45,848 nt of DNA from contig PLJD01000029.1 of assembly GCA_003140175.1 (NCBI GenBank), positions 1 through 45,848 of the forward strand, given 5' to 3'. Source of the stretch: Actinomycetota bacterium. GTDB taxonomy: Bacteria > Actinomycetota > Acidimicrobiia > IMCC26256 > PALSA-555. Positions 38,919 to 45,848 of the stretch are shown here, piece by piece. Position 1 is the first letter of the stretch, and each line of letters begins with the position of its first letter. The notes beneath the pieces are model-generated. The model did no database searches and was not told the DNA's origin. It saw only the letters and a program-made list of their open reading frames with translations. Made by a program: the position numbers and the translations under genes.

Positions 38919-40049
38919 TCAGGCGACCGCCGCCCCGAACGGCTCGTACGGACGGTCCTGGACGCGAGCGAGCTGCTGGCCGGCGCCCCACTGGAACTCG
39001 CTGATGCCGCCGGGCTCCCAGGGACCCACCGAGCCGGCCTGCTCGGCCCGCTCGGCCTTCGAGACGATTCCGAACTGCGCCCGGGCCTCGGCGAGGGTCA
39101 GCGGGGCGAGCTCGAACCAGTCGACGGCGAGGAAGTCGACACTGCCCTCCACCCGCGCGCCGCGGCGCATGGCGTCGGCGACTCGCGTCGCGACGCCGTC
39201 TCGCGACAGCTGCCCGGGCGACGACTCGAACAGCCCCGCGCCCGATCGCAGGTAGCCGGTCTCGAAGAGCGACACCACCATCGCGAGGAGGCTGAAGGCG
39301 CGCGGGTCGTCGTTGGCGCGCGCGATGAACGCGAACACCTCCAGCTCGGACTCGACGCGGGTGCCGTAGTTGGCCAGCACGTGGACCCAGTCGTGCTGGG
39401 CGAGCAGCGGCGGCGCCGAGCCGGGATGGCCGGGGTAGACGAACCCGCGGGCCCGGTAGAAGTCCGCCACCCGCCGTCCGAGGGTTCCCTCGGGCAGGGT
39501 CTCGAGTGCGCACCAGCGTGCGGCGAGGTCGGCGTCGTGAACCGACTGCTCCCACGCGTCGGCCAGCGGAGCGGTCGTATGCAGGGCCTCGTGGGTGCCT
39601 TCGGCCCACTCGGACGTGTAGCCGTTGCGGTCGAAGTCCAGCGCGGCGAGCCCCAGCGTCCCGGCCGCGAACTCCTGGGCGATGTGGAGCATCCCGTCAT
39701 CGACGCCCAACTCGGCGGCGAAGGCCTGCACCTGCGCCGCCACCGCCGGGGGGAAGGGCCGCAGCACCAGCGCGCCGAGCAGCATCTGCTGGACCATCCG
39801 GGTGCGGAACGCCTCGTCGCGAGCGGCGAGCCGCTCGGCGAACTCGCGCGGCGTGATCGGCTCCGGCGCGGCGTCCAGGGAGAAGCCGGTCATCGCCTCG
39901 ACGGTCGCCGCGGTGAGCGCCCGCTGGAGGTCGGTGGGGCCGCCGGGCGGGGCACTGGCGCTCATGACCCCCCGGGCCAAGAGGCGGGCCTCCTCGGCGT
40001 CGGGTGGTCTCAGGTTGACGGTCGCGTCGCTCGGTAACGCCACGGCCAC
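38919..40049 (-). CDS. COQ4-like protein with HDxxHx11E motif
   Basis: 376 residues from GTG 40049, with an AAGGTGAG site 7 nt upstream. The C-terminal part holds LPEGTLGRRVADFYRA and QHDWVHVLANYG with H219-D220-x2-H223-x11-E235, precisely the metal-binding motif of COQ4, a ubiquinone-biosynthesis protein; the following helix VFAFIARANDDPRAFSLLAMVV also fits. The N-terminal half (about 40-130) is helical with MLHIAQEFAAG and is not recognised. Actinobacteria use menaquinone, so a ubiquinone role is unlikely; some other quinone or lipid reaction is possible. Classified by motif only. Confidence 0.65.
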   Translation of the reverse strand: MAVALPSDATVNLRPPDAEEARLLARGVMSASAPPGGPTDLQRALTAATVEAMTGFSLDAAPEPITPREFAERLAARDEAFRTRMVQQMLLGALVLRPFPPAVAAQVQAFAAELGVDDGMLHIAQEFAAGTLGLAALDFDRNGYTSEWAEGTHEALHTTAPLADAWEQSVHDADLAARWCALETLPEGTLGRRVADFYRARGFVYPGHPGSAPPLLAQHDWVHVLANYGTRVESELEVFAFIARANDDPRAFSLLAMVVSLFETGYLRSGAGLFESSPGQLSRDGVATRVADAMRRGARVEGSVDFLAVDWFELAPLTLAEARAQFGIVSKAERAEQAGSVGPWEPGGISEFQWGAGQQLARVQDRPYEPFGAAVA

Positions 40050-40138
40050 GGCATCTCACCTTCGATCGGCGGTTCGAAGGGCTCAACGCCCACCCGCGCC
40101 CGGTGTTCCCGGGTTGGGCCCCACCGGGGCCCGGGGGG

Positions 40139-41032
40139 CTACTCGGGGCGGGTGAACCGGTAGACCGCCGCCCCCAGCAGCGCCGACGCCACGACGAGCA
40201 CGACCCCGATCTCGAAGTAGATCGGCAGGTGCCAGTGGCCCCAGCTGAGGCCAGGACTGAGCTGCTTGCGGATCTTCGCTGGGGCGTGGACGGCGTTGAA
40301 GACCACGCGACGCATCGGGTCGACCGCGTAGGCGAGCGGGTCGAAGCGGGTGAGCGTCCCGAGCCAGGTCGGGAGCTTGGCGATCGGGAACACGGCTGCA
40401 GACAGGAAGAAGACCGGGAGCACGAAGAGCTGCATGACGACCTGGAACGACTCGATCTCTTGGATCCGAGCGGCGAGGAAGAGTCCGAAGGCGGTCAGCA
40501 TGGTGGCGGTGAGCACCATGAGACCGATCAGCTCGAGGAGCATGACTGGGGAGTACGGCACGTGCACGAGCCCGGCCAGGACCAGCATGATGATGCCCTG
40601 CAGGGTGGCGACCGTCGCGCCGCCGGCGCACTTGCCGATCATGATCGCCCCGCGCCGGACGGGGGCCACGAGCATCTCGCGCAGGAAGCCGAACTCGCGG
40701 TCCCACACGATCGACACCGCCGAGAAGATGGCGGTGAAGAGGATCGTCAGACAGATGACCCCGGGGAACATGAAGGTCGTGAAGTGGAAGTGGCTCCCGG
40801 TCGGGATGACACTGCCGAGCCCGGTGCCGAGCACGAAGAGGAACAGGATCGGCTGGGCCAGCGAGGTGATAATCCGGAGGCGGTTGCGGCGGAAGCGGAG
40901 GATCTCGCGCTTCCAGACCACCGTCGCGGCGCGCAGGTCGTCGATCCAGGTGGCGCCCTGGGGGTGCTCGGCAACCGGCGCGATGTCGGGGACGGCGCCG
41001 GCCTGCAGCGTGGTGGTCGCGGTGGTGCTCAT
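40139..41032 (-). CDS. ABC-2 type transporter permease (DrrB-like)
   Basis: 297 residues with six predicted transmembrane helices in two sets. The region KREILRFRRNRLRIITSLAQPILFLFVLG and the inner EFGFLREMLVAPVRRGAIMIGK, both typical for ABC-2 exporters of the DrrB/NodJ type, are present in full. ATG at 41032 overlaps the ATPase stop as ATGA. Together with the ATPase it forms an exporter; substrate may be a drug, lipid or polysaccharide. The divergent MarR regulator suggests drug-type control. Confidence 0.93.
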   Translation of the reverse strand: MSTTATTTLQAGAVPDIAPVAEHPQGATWIDDLRAATVVWKREILRFRRNRLRIITSLAQPILFLFVLGTGLGSVIPTGSHFHFTTFMFPGVICLTILFTAIFSAVSIVWDREFGFLREMLVAPVRRGAIMIGKCAGGATVATLQGIIMLVLAGLVHVPYSPVMLLELIGLMVLTATMLTAFGLFLAARIQEIESFQVVMQLFVLPVFFLSAAVFPIAKLPTWLGTLTRFDPLAYAVDPMRRVVFNAVHAPAKIRKQLSPGLSWGHWHLPIYFEIGVVLVVASALLGAAVYRFTRPE

Positions 41033-42018
41033 CGTCCTCTTCTCGCTCGAACCATGGGGTTGGTCATGAGACGCTCGGCGGTCGACGCCTCGGCGTCACG
41101 GATGGTCCGCCCGGTGTGGTTCATGAAGACGTCGTCGAGGGTGGGGCGGGCGATGCTCACCGCCACGATGGGCACGTCGAGCTCGGCGAAGAGGCGGGGC
41201 ACGAACTCCTCGCCGCCGGGGACCTGGAAGGTCAGGCCGTCGCTCGTCGACGTCGCCTCGAGCCCGAAGCGCTCCCCCAGCTCGGCCCGGGCCTTCGGGT
41301 CGTCCTCGGTGCGCATCGAGATCCGGTCTTTGCCGACCGCGGCTTTCAGCGCGTCCGGTGTGTCCATGGTCACGATCTCGCCGTTGTCGATGATCGCGAT
41401 GCGGTCGCAGTACTCGGCCTCGTCCATGTAGTGGGTGGTGAGGAAGATGGTGATCTTCTCGCGGTCACGCAGGCGCTGGATGTAGTCCCAGATGTTCACG
41501 CGGGTCTGCGGGTCGAGTCCCACCGTCGGTTCGTCGAGGAACAACACCCGCGGCGAGTGCAGCAGGCCCCGGGCGATCTCGAGGCGACGTTTCATGCCGC
41601 CCGAGAACGTCCGCACCAGGTCGTTGCGGCGGTGCGCGAGGCCGACCATCTCGATCACCACGTCGATGCGCTGCGCGGTGCGCTCCTTCGGCATCCGATA
41701 CAGCTCGGCGTGGAACCGCAGGTTCTCCTGCGCGGTCAGGTACTCGTCGAGGGTGGGGTCTTGGAAGACCAGCCCGATCCGTCGGCGCACCCCCAGCGGG
41801 TCTTTCGCCACGTCGTGTCCCGCGACCCGAGCCCAGCCCCCGGTGGGGGTGATGAGGGTGCAGAGCATCGAGATCGTCGTGGACTTCCCGGCGCCGTTGG
41901 GACCGAGGAACCCGAACGTCTCCCCGGGGGCGACATCGAAGGTCACCCCCCGCACTGCCTCCAGGTCGCCATAGCGCTTCTTGAGGTCATGGACCTCGAC
42001 TGACGCTTCCGCGTCCAC
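41029..42018 (-). CDS. ABC transporter ATP-binding protein (DrrA-like)
   Basis: 329 residues from GTG 42018; GTG 42054 gives 12 more non-conserved residues. Walker A is GFLGPNGAGKSTT; the Q-loop is in IGLVFQDPTLDEYLT; the ABC signature is RTFSGGMKRRLEIARGL; Walker B is VLFLDEPTVGLDP; the H-loop is FLTTHYMDEAEY. The C-terminal 100 residues with RPTLDDVFMNHTGR are the DrrA-type extension. A -10 (TAGAGT, 42080-42075) lies in the palindrome shared with the MarR gene. Confidence 0.95.
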   Translation of the reverse strand: MDAEASVEVHDLKKRYGDLEAVRGVTFDVAPGETFGFLGPNGAGKSTTISMLCTLITPTGGWARVAGHDVAKDPLGVRRRIGLVFQDPTLDEYLTAQENLRFHAELYRMPKERTAQRIDVVIEMVGLAHRRNDLVRTFSGGMKRRLEIARGLLHSPRVLFLDEPTVGLDPQTRVNIWDYIQRLRDREKITIFLTTHYMDEAEYCDRIAIIDNGEIVTMDTPDALKAAVGKDRISMRTEDDPKARAELGERFGLEATSTSDGLTFQVPGGEEFVPRLFAELDVPIVAVSIARPTLDDVFMNHTGRTIRDAEASTAERLMTNPMVRARRGR

Positions 42019-42069
42019 ACCGCCTCGCTTTCGTGCTCGCCCAGCGGTCTCCACTCCGGCGCCCGAACG

Positions 42070-42084
42070 AGGGTACTCTACCCT
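42070..42084. promoter_or_regulatory. MarR operator covering both divergent -10 boxes
   Basis: AGGGTACTCTACCCT is a perfect 6-3-6 inverted repeat. It contains TACTCT (42074-42079, plus strand, marR side) and TAGAGT (42080-42075, minus strand, ABC side), both TANNNT. One bound dimer could shut both promoters. The marR GTG is only 5 nt beyond the palindrome. Confidence 0.7.
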
Positions 42085-42088
42085 TGCG

Positions 42089-42568
42089 GTGGTCGATAAC
42101 TACCTCTCCGAGACGCCGGGCGGGCCGAGCCCCCACTGGCGACGCCAGCTCCCCGAGCTGTTCTTCGGGGTGGTGCGTCGCCTCCGCCACCACGCCTCGG
42201 AGGCCGCGGCCGATTTCGACCTGTCGTTTCTGCAGTCCCGGGCGCTGTGGCGCCTCGAGCAGCCCATGGCGACCGGGACGTTGGCCGAGCAGATGGGCCT
42301 GGACCGCTCGAACGTCACGAGCGTCGTCGACCGCCTCGAGGAGCGGGGTTTGGTTACCCGCCAGGCCCACCCCGGGGACCGGCGGGTCAAGTTGCTGGTG
42401 CTCACCGACGCCGGTCGGGCGACGCGAGCCGCGATCGACGAGCGCATCTTCGCGACGGTGACCCTCTTCGAGGCGCTCTCCGAGGAGGACCAGCAAGAGC
42501 TGGCCGGGTTGCTGTCCAAGCTCCTCGAGCGAGCCGACGCCGGCGCGTCCGCTCCGGTCGTCCAGTAG
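42089..42568 (+). CDS. MarR family transcriptional regulator
   Basis: 159 residues from GTG 42089. The winged helix-turn-helix has LQSRALWRLEQPMATGTLAEQMGLDRSNVTSVVDRLEERGLVTR (given as the region around residues 50-93) and the wing HPGDRRVKLLVLTDAG, the classic MarR block. The dimerisation helices lie at both ends. It is divergent from the DrrAB-type exporter with 70 bp between, the standard setting for a repressor of an efflux pump. The effector is unknown. The leader is nearly absent: 9 nt from the -10 hexamer to GTG. Confidence 0.92.
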   Translation: MVDNYLSETPGGPSPHWRRQLPELFFGVVRRLRHHASEAAADFDLSFLQSRALWRLEQPMATGTLAEQMGLDRSNVTSVVDRLEERGLVTRQAHPGDRRVKLLVLTDAGRATRAAIDERIFATVTLFEALSEEDQQELAGLLSKLLERADAGASAPVVQ

Positions 42569-42596
42569 CCGGGCGAGCACGAGCGGTGTCGGCGAC

Positions 42597-42986
42597 GTGG
42601 TGCTGAGGCCCAAACGCGCCGGTCTCGACCGCGACGCCGTGCAGGCCCGGGTTCCCGAGGTGCTCCTCGCGGCCGGACTCTGCCGAGCGCCGGACCCGAC
42701 GAGCGCGGCGGCACCGGGTTCGGACGGGCTGCCCTCCCAGGTATGGGTGGCGGTGAGCCGCGAGCGGATCTACGCCTTCGAAGCGCGTCCCGGCTCGGTC
42801 GGGGAGCTCGTCGGCACGTGGGATCGTCACCGGACGGTCGTGCAGACGTCCCCGACGCTCGCCACGACGCGACTGTCGTTCGGTGTCAGCGCCCACGGTC
42901 CGCGGTTCGAGCTCGAGTCCCGCCGGCTCCGGATCTCCAATCATCGCCTCGTGCGGTACCTGCTCAACCCGAACCGCACGACCTGA
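42597..42986 (+). CDS. Hypothetical protein, 129 aa
   Basis: 129 residues, GTG at 42597. I do not recognise the family. It is soluble, with no signal or membrane helix. The sequence looks beta-rich in the second half (QVWVAVSRERIYAFEARPG, then FGVSAHGPRFELESRRL), similar in feel to small PH-like or YdjM-type barrels, with an N-terminal helix. It lies 28 nt after the MarR gene on the same strand and could be co-transcribed. Confidence 0.6.
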   Translation: MVLRPKRAGLDRDAVQARVPEVLLAAGLCRAPDPTSAAAPGSDGLPSQVWVAVSRERIYAFEARPGSVGELVGTWDRHRTVVQTSPTLATTRLSFGVSAHGPRFELESRRLRISNHRLVRYLLNPNRTT

Positions 42987-43036
42987 TCCGATTCGCGACC
43001 CGCGCCGCCGGCCCTGTGATCTGACCCTTCGCACCG

Positions 43037-43054
43037 CGTCCCGGATCAGGGACG
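43037..43054 (+). terminator. Small hairpin between convergent genes
   Basis: CGTCCC / GGGACG with a 6-nt loop lies between the ends of the hypothetical gene and the cytochrome c gene. No U-tract. Confidence 0.3.
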
Positions 43055-43059
43055 AGGCC

Positions 43060-43443
43060 TCACTTCAAGACGTCGAGCACCGATCGTTCGTAGGCGACGA
43101 CCGACTCAATCTGGGCGTGACTCAGGATCCCGGAGAACGCCGGCATCACGCCTCGCCCCTGCGACACGAAGGTCACCTGATCCTGCGGGTTCGGGAAGTC
43201 CCGGAGCAGCCGCCCGCCGGTGAACGCCGGACCAAGGTTGCCCTGGCCCCCCAGCCCGTGACAGCTGGCGCACTGGGCGGTGAAGATCGTGCGGCCGGCC
43301 AGCAGCGCGGAGTTGTGCGCGTTGGCCCCCGTGGGCAGCGGCGACGTGCCGCCGCGGCTCGAACCCCCACCCCCGCACCCGGCGAGCCCCACCATCATCA
43401 GCACGCCCACGAACGCCCCGCCCAGGAACCGGCCACGACCCAT
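43060..43443 (-). CDS. Lipoprotein c-type cytochrome
   Basis: 127 residues. The signal peptide ends in a lipobox, LAGC (Cys23), followed by a Gly/Ser spacer. The haem motif is C58-A-S-C61-H62 in FTAQCASCHGLGGQGNLGP, and the distal Met is probably in GRGVMPAFSG near residue 100. It is a single-haem class I cytochrome c of the short soluble type, anchored to the outer face of the membrane by lipid. It likely donates or accepts electrons for a quinol or oxidase partner not in this window. ATG at 43443 has a GAGGAG site. Confidence 0.93.
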   Translation of the reverse strand: MGRGRFLGGAFVGVLMMVGLAGCGGGGSSRGGTSPLPTGANAHNSALLAGRTIFTAQCASCHGLGGQGNLGPAFTGGRLLRDFPNPQDQVTFVSQGRGVMPAFSGILSHAQIESVVAYERSVLDVLK

Positions 43444-43619
43444 CGGCGCGCACTCCTCGTCGGTCGGGCGGGCACGGTCCGAGCGGGCCCGTTGCCAGCG
43501 GCCCAGGTTGGCACGCTCCGGGGCCGCCAGTCGGCCAGCCCCGGGCCGCGAGGGTGACGGGAACGCCTCGAGCTCCCCGTCGTAAACTGACGTCCGCTCC
43601 CCGGCCCCTGGACCTGGTG

Positions 43620-44372
43620 ATGGTCAGCTCACGACCCCCGCATCGCCGTGCCGCTCGCGGACGCGCGCTGGCGTCCCGGGTCTGGCACACGAGTACGGGC
43701 CGAGTCATGGTCTTCGCGCTGATGCTCCTCGCCCTGAGCCTGGCCGGCGTCCTCTTGTTGAAACCAGCGAGCGTCGATTCGGCAGTGGCCCCCAAGCCGC
43801 CGAATCCCCGAACCGGCTCCGGCGGCGACCACTGGCACACCGCGTTCGGGGTGAACATCTGCGGCGAGTGGCTCCCGAACCCGCCCACGTTCGAGACCGC
43901 CACCGGCAACCCCAACGTCTACGTCGGCCTCAACACCCACGGCGACGGGTACATCGACATCCATCCCTACGACCTCTCCGAGGGCGGCCGGCACGCCACG
44001 GCCGGGCTGTTCTTCAGCTACGCGGGGTGGAGTCTGTCCGACTCGTCGCTCACGGTGTGGACCGGCCCGAGCGCCGACCCGGCCGAGAAGACGTGGTCGA
44101 ACGCCAAGACGTGTCCGGTCGGCACGCCCGATGCCGGCCTGGCCGGCTTGGTCCGCTGGTCGGTTGACTGTCGGGCGATGTCGGGCAACCCCGCCGACTA
44201 CGAACTCCAGGACCGCCAGACCCTGGCCCTCGCATTCCTCCCCGCGACGGACCCGATCCCCGTCCCCCCGAGCGCCGCCTTCCCCCCCCAGGACAGCGCG
44301 GGAGCCAGCGCGGTCGCCACCCCGGCCTGCGCACCGACGGCCAGCCCCGACCAGCTCGCGCCCGGCGGGTGA
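43620..44372 (+). CDS. Membrane-anchored extracellular protein with HWH motif
   Basis: 250 residues from ATG 43620. The N-terminal basic region (1-28) precedes one transmembrane helix (29-47), then an extracellular domain. It carries GGDHWHTAFGVNICGEW (H71-W-H73, Cys81) and NTHGDGYIDIHPYD, a pattern I recognise from actinobacterial proteins that recurs as an isolated or fused domain, without known function; several His and Asp could bind a metal. The last 40 residues are Pro/Ala-rich. It is divergent from the cytochrome c gene with 176 bp between. Confidence 0.7.
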   Translation: MVSSRPPHRRAARGRALASRVWHTSTGRVMVFALMLLALSLAGVLLLKPASVDSAVAPKPPNPRTGSGGDHWHTAFGVNICGEWLPNPPTFETATGNPNVYVGLNTHGDGYIDIHPYDLSEGGRHATAGLFFSYAGWSLSDSSLTVWTGPSADPAEKTWSNAKTCPVGTPDAGLAGLVRWSVDCRAMSGNPADYELQDRQTLALAFLPATDPIPVPPSAAFPPQDSAGASAVATPACAPTASPDQLAPGG

Positions 44373-44507
44373 CGCCGCGCCGACGAGCGCGCGACCCCGC
44401 AGCCCTCGACGTTCGGACGGCCCGCGACACCATCGCCCGCCTTCGGTCCCGCATGCGATGATCACCATGCGCCAGGCGTTTCGCGTGCGACCACGACGAG
44501 CAGGGAC

Positions 44508-45809
44508 ATGCATCGCTTCGGACGGCGAAGCCACTCCGGCGAACTGACCGCGAGGACCTCGGGACAACCCCCCGCCCCCGCGGCGCCCCGTCGGGCCGCC
44601 GACACGCTCCGCGTGCTTGGCCCAGGCCTCGTCGCCGGCGCGTCGGACACGGACCCGACGACGGTCGGCGCGGTCGCGGTGGTCGGCGCCACCACGGTGT
44701 TCGGACTCGCCTGGCTCACCCTCCTGATCGCTCCGGCCCTCGTCGTCATCCAGGTGATCGCCACCCGCGTGGGAGTCCTCGGACGCGTCGACCTCCAAAG
44801 CGCGGTGCGGGACCGTCGCCGCCCTGCGGGTCGGTGGCTGCTGTTGACGTCGATCGTCGTCGTGACGGTCTTGACGCTCGCCGCCGACCTCGAGGCGGGC
44901 GGGGCCGCCCTCGGGATCCTGACCGGCGTCCCCACCGCGTGGCTCGTCACGCCCCTGGCCGTCGTCCTCCTCGCGTTGCTGTTCGTCGGCACGCACGCAG
45001 GAATCGTGCGAGCGCTGAAGTACGTGGCCCTCGCGTTGGTCGCCTACGCGGTGTCCGCCTGCCTCACGAACGTGCCGTGGGGCCAGGTCCTGCACCACAG
45101 CCTGGTGCCGAACTTCTCGTGGAGCCGCAACGATCTCGCCGGCGCCCTCGCCCTGCTCGGCACGACCGTGACCAGCTACGTCTACGTCTGGCAGACGATC
45201 GCGCTCGCCGAGGAACGCCCGGCCCGAAGCCAGCTGCGAGTCCGGGAGACCGACGCGGCCATCGGCATCGTGTTCGCCGTCGCGATCATCTGGTTCATCC
45301 TCGTCGCGACCGGCGCCACGCTCGGCGTACACCATCAAACCGTGAACAGCGCCCAGGACGCAGCCCGAGCCCTCCGGCCGCTCGCGGGTTCGGCGGCGAG
45401 CGTCGTCTTCGGGATCGGGCTCCTCGCCTCGGCACTCGTCGCCGTCCCCGTCCTCATGAGCACCGCCGGGTACGTCGTGGGAGCCGAGTTCCGGTGGCGG
45501 CGCGGGATCTCCGAACCGGTGAGCCACGCGCCGCGCTTCTACGCCGCCCTGGGGGTCTGCACCCTCGTCGCCGTGCTGATCACGTTCTCGAACCTCTCGG
45601 CCATCCAGCTGCTCTTCGACGCCAGCATCGCCGGCGGCATCGGAACCCCAGTGGGGCTCGCCTACCTCCTCGTCGTCGCCCAGGACCGCACCCTCATGCA
45701 CGGCGAGCCGATCGGCCGCCCGTTGGCGGTCGCCGGGTGGCTCGTCACCGGCGCCGTCGGCCTCCTGAGCGCCCTCTACCTGCTCAACCTGCTCCTGAGT
45801 AGCCACTGA
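44508..45809 (+). CDS. NRAMP-like transporter, divergent metal-site motifs
   Basis: 433 residues, about 11 transmembrane helices. The region RVLGPGLVAGASDTDPTTVGAV (residues 35-56) replaces the usual DPGN of NRAMP metal transporters by DPTT, and the helix-6 region GTTVTSYVYVW lacks the MPH motif that binds Mn2+/Fe2+. The overall layout (ADLEAGGAALGILTGVP, SHAPRFYAALGVCTLVAVLITF in the C-terminal helices) still fits the NRAMP superfamily. It probably carries a different substrate, or Mg2+/Al3+-like ions as in NRAMP-related proteins. ATG at 44508. A strong hairpin follows the gene. Confidence 0.78.
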   Translation: MHRFGRRSHSGELTARTSGQPPAPAAPRRAADTLRVLGPGLVAGASDTDPTTVGAVAVVGATTVFGLAWLTLLIAPALVVIQVIATRVGVLGRVDLQSAVRDRRRPAGRWLLLTSIVVVTVLTLAADLEAGGAALGILTGVPTAWLVTPLAVVLLALLFVGTHAGIVRALKYVALALVAYAVSACLTNVPWGQVLHHSLVPNFSWSRNDLAGALALLGTTVTSYVYVWQTIALAEERPARSQLRVRETDAAIGIVFAVAIIWFILVATGATLGVHHQTVNSAQDAARALRPLAGSAASVVFGIGLLASALVAVPVLMSTAGYVVGAEFRWRRGISEPVSHAPRFYAALGVCTLVAVLITFSNLSAIQLLFDASIAGGIGTPVGLAYLLVVAQDRTLMHGEPIGRPLAVAGWLVTGAVGLLSALYLLNLLLSSH

Positions 45810-45813
45810 CGCG

Positions 45814-45844
45814 GCGCGGGCACGGGGACCCTTCGTGCCCGCGC
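45814..45844 (+). terminator. Strong hairpin after the NRAMP-like gene
   Basis: GCGCGGGCACG / CGTGCCCGCGC forms a perfect 11-bp stem with a 9-nt loop, 4 nt after the stop codon and at the window edge. The sequence ends 4 nt later, so any U-tract cannot be checked. Confidence 0.7.
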
Positions 45845-45848
45845 GTCC

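Noticed and set aside
1..45848. Mobile elements, prophage or integrated island
   Set aside because: No transposase, integrase, terminal repeats or abrupt change in base composition was seen; gene order is conserved in the left third and ordinary operons fill the rest.

Overview
This 45.8 kb, very GC-rich window reads as a chromosomal segment of an actinobacterium (Actinomycetota), possibly an uncultured Acidimicrobiia-like lineage. The class is an inference. The phylum is well supported by three things: the left third keeps the gene neighbourhood seen in Mycobacterium (mfd, pth, rplY, prs, glmU, tRNA-Gln, ispE, rsmA, rpfB, tatD, metG, rsmI); two tiny ribosomal proteins, bS22 and bL37, known from mycobacterial 70S structures, are present; and several genes have a TANNNT -10 box 6-7 nt before the start codon, the leaderless layout typical of actinobacteria. 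I see no prophage, transposase, integrase, CRISPR array or rRNA.

Layout. 1-18.6 kb is housekeeping, mostly on the minus strand: a partial MazG-type gene, a PpiC-type isomerase, mfd, then (divergent) a DUF2252 protein, MgtC-like protein, pth-rplY, prs-glmU with tRNA-Gln, the plus-strand bS22 gene, and a long minus operon ychF-like, rsmI, metG, tatD, rpfB, rsmA, ispE. 18.6-23.5 kb holds a SnoaL/NTF2-like protein, a secreted subtilase, bL37, an Rrf2-regulator/epimerase/membrane-protein operon with a clear palindromic operator, and a thioesterase. 23.7-27.8 kb carries two envelope/redox pairs: MBOAT acyltransferase plus SGNH hydrolase, and a Tat-exported molybdopterin oxidoreductase plus cytochrome b.

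27.8-31.6 kb is the most interesting part: an apparent four-gene, tightly coupled operon of serC, a thioredoxin-fold fusion protein, a UGSC-family selenoprotein and a NIPSNAP-like protein. The selenoprotein is split by an in-frame TGA at 30690-30692, followed directly by codons for G-S-C-T-S-C and by an 8-bp hairpin at SECIS distance. The reading frame then continues for 78 codons to a TAG. Ordinary annotation would break this gene.

31.7-45.8 kb is accessory metabolism: LLM flavin oxidoreductase, PIG-L deacetylase, a 375-bp gap with a large three-tier hairpin, aldo/keto reductase, a small membrane protein, a sulfatase translationally coupled to a MurD-type ligase, TauD/TfdA dioxygenase, a COQ4-like protein, an ABC-2 exporter divergent from a MarR regulator (with one palindrome over both -10 boxes), a lipoprotein cytochrome c, a membrane-anchored HWH protein and a divergent NRAMP-like transporter ending in a strong hairpin.
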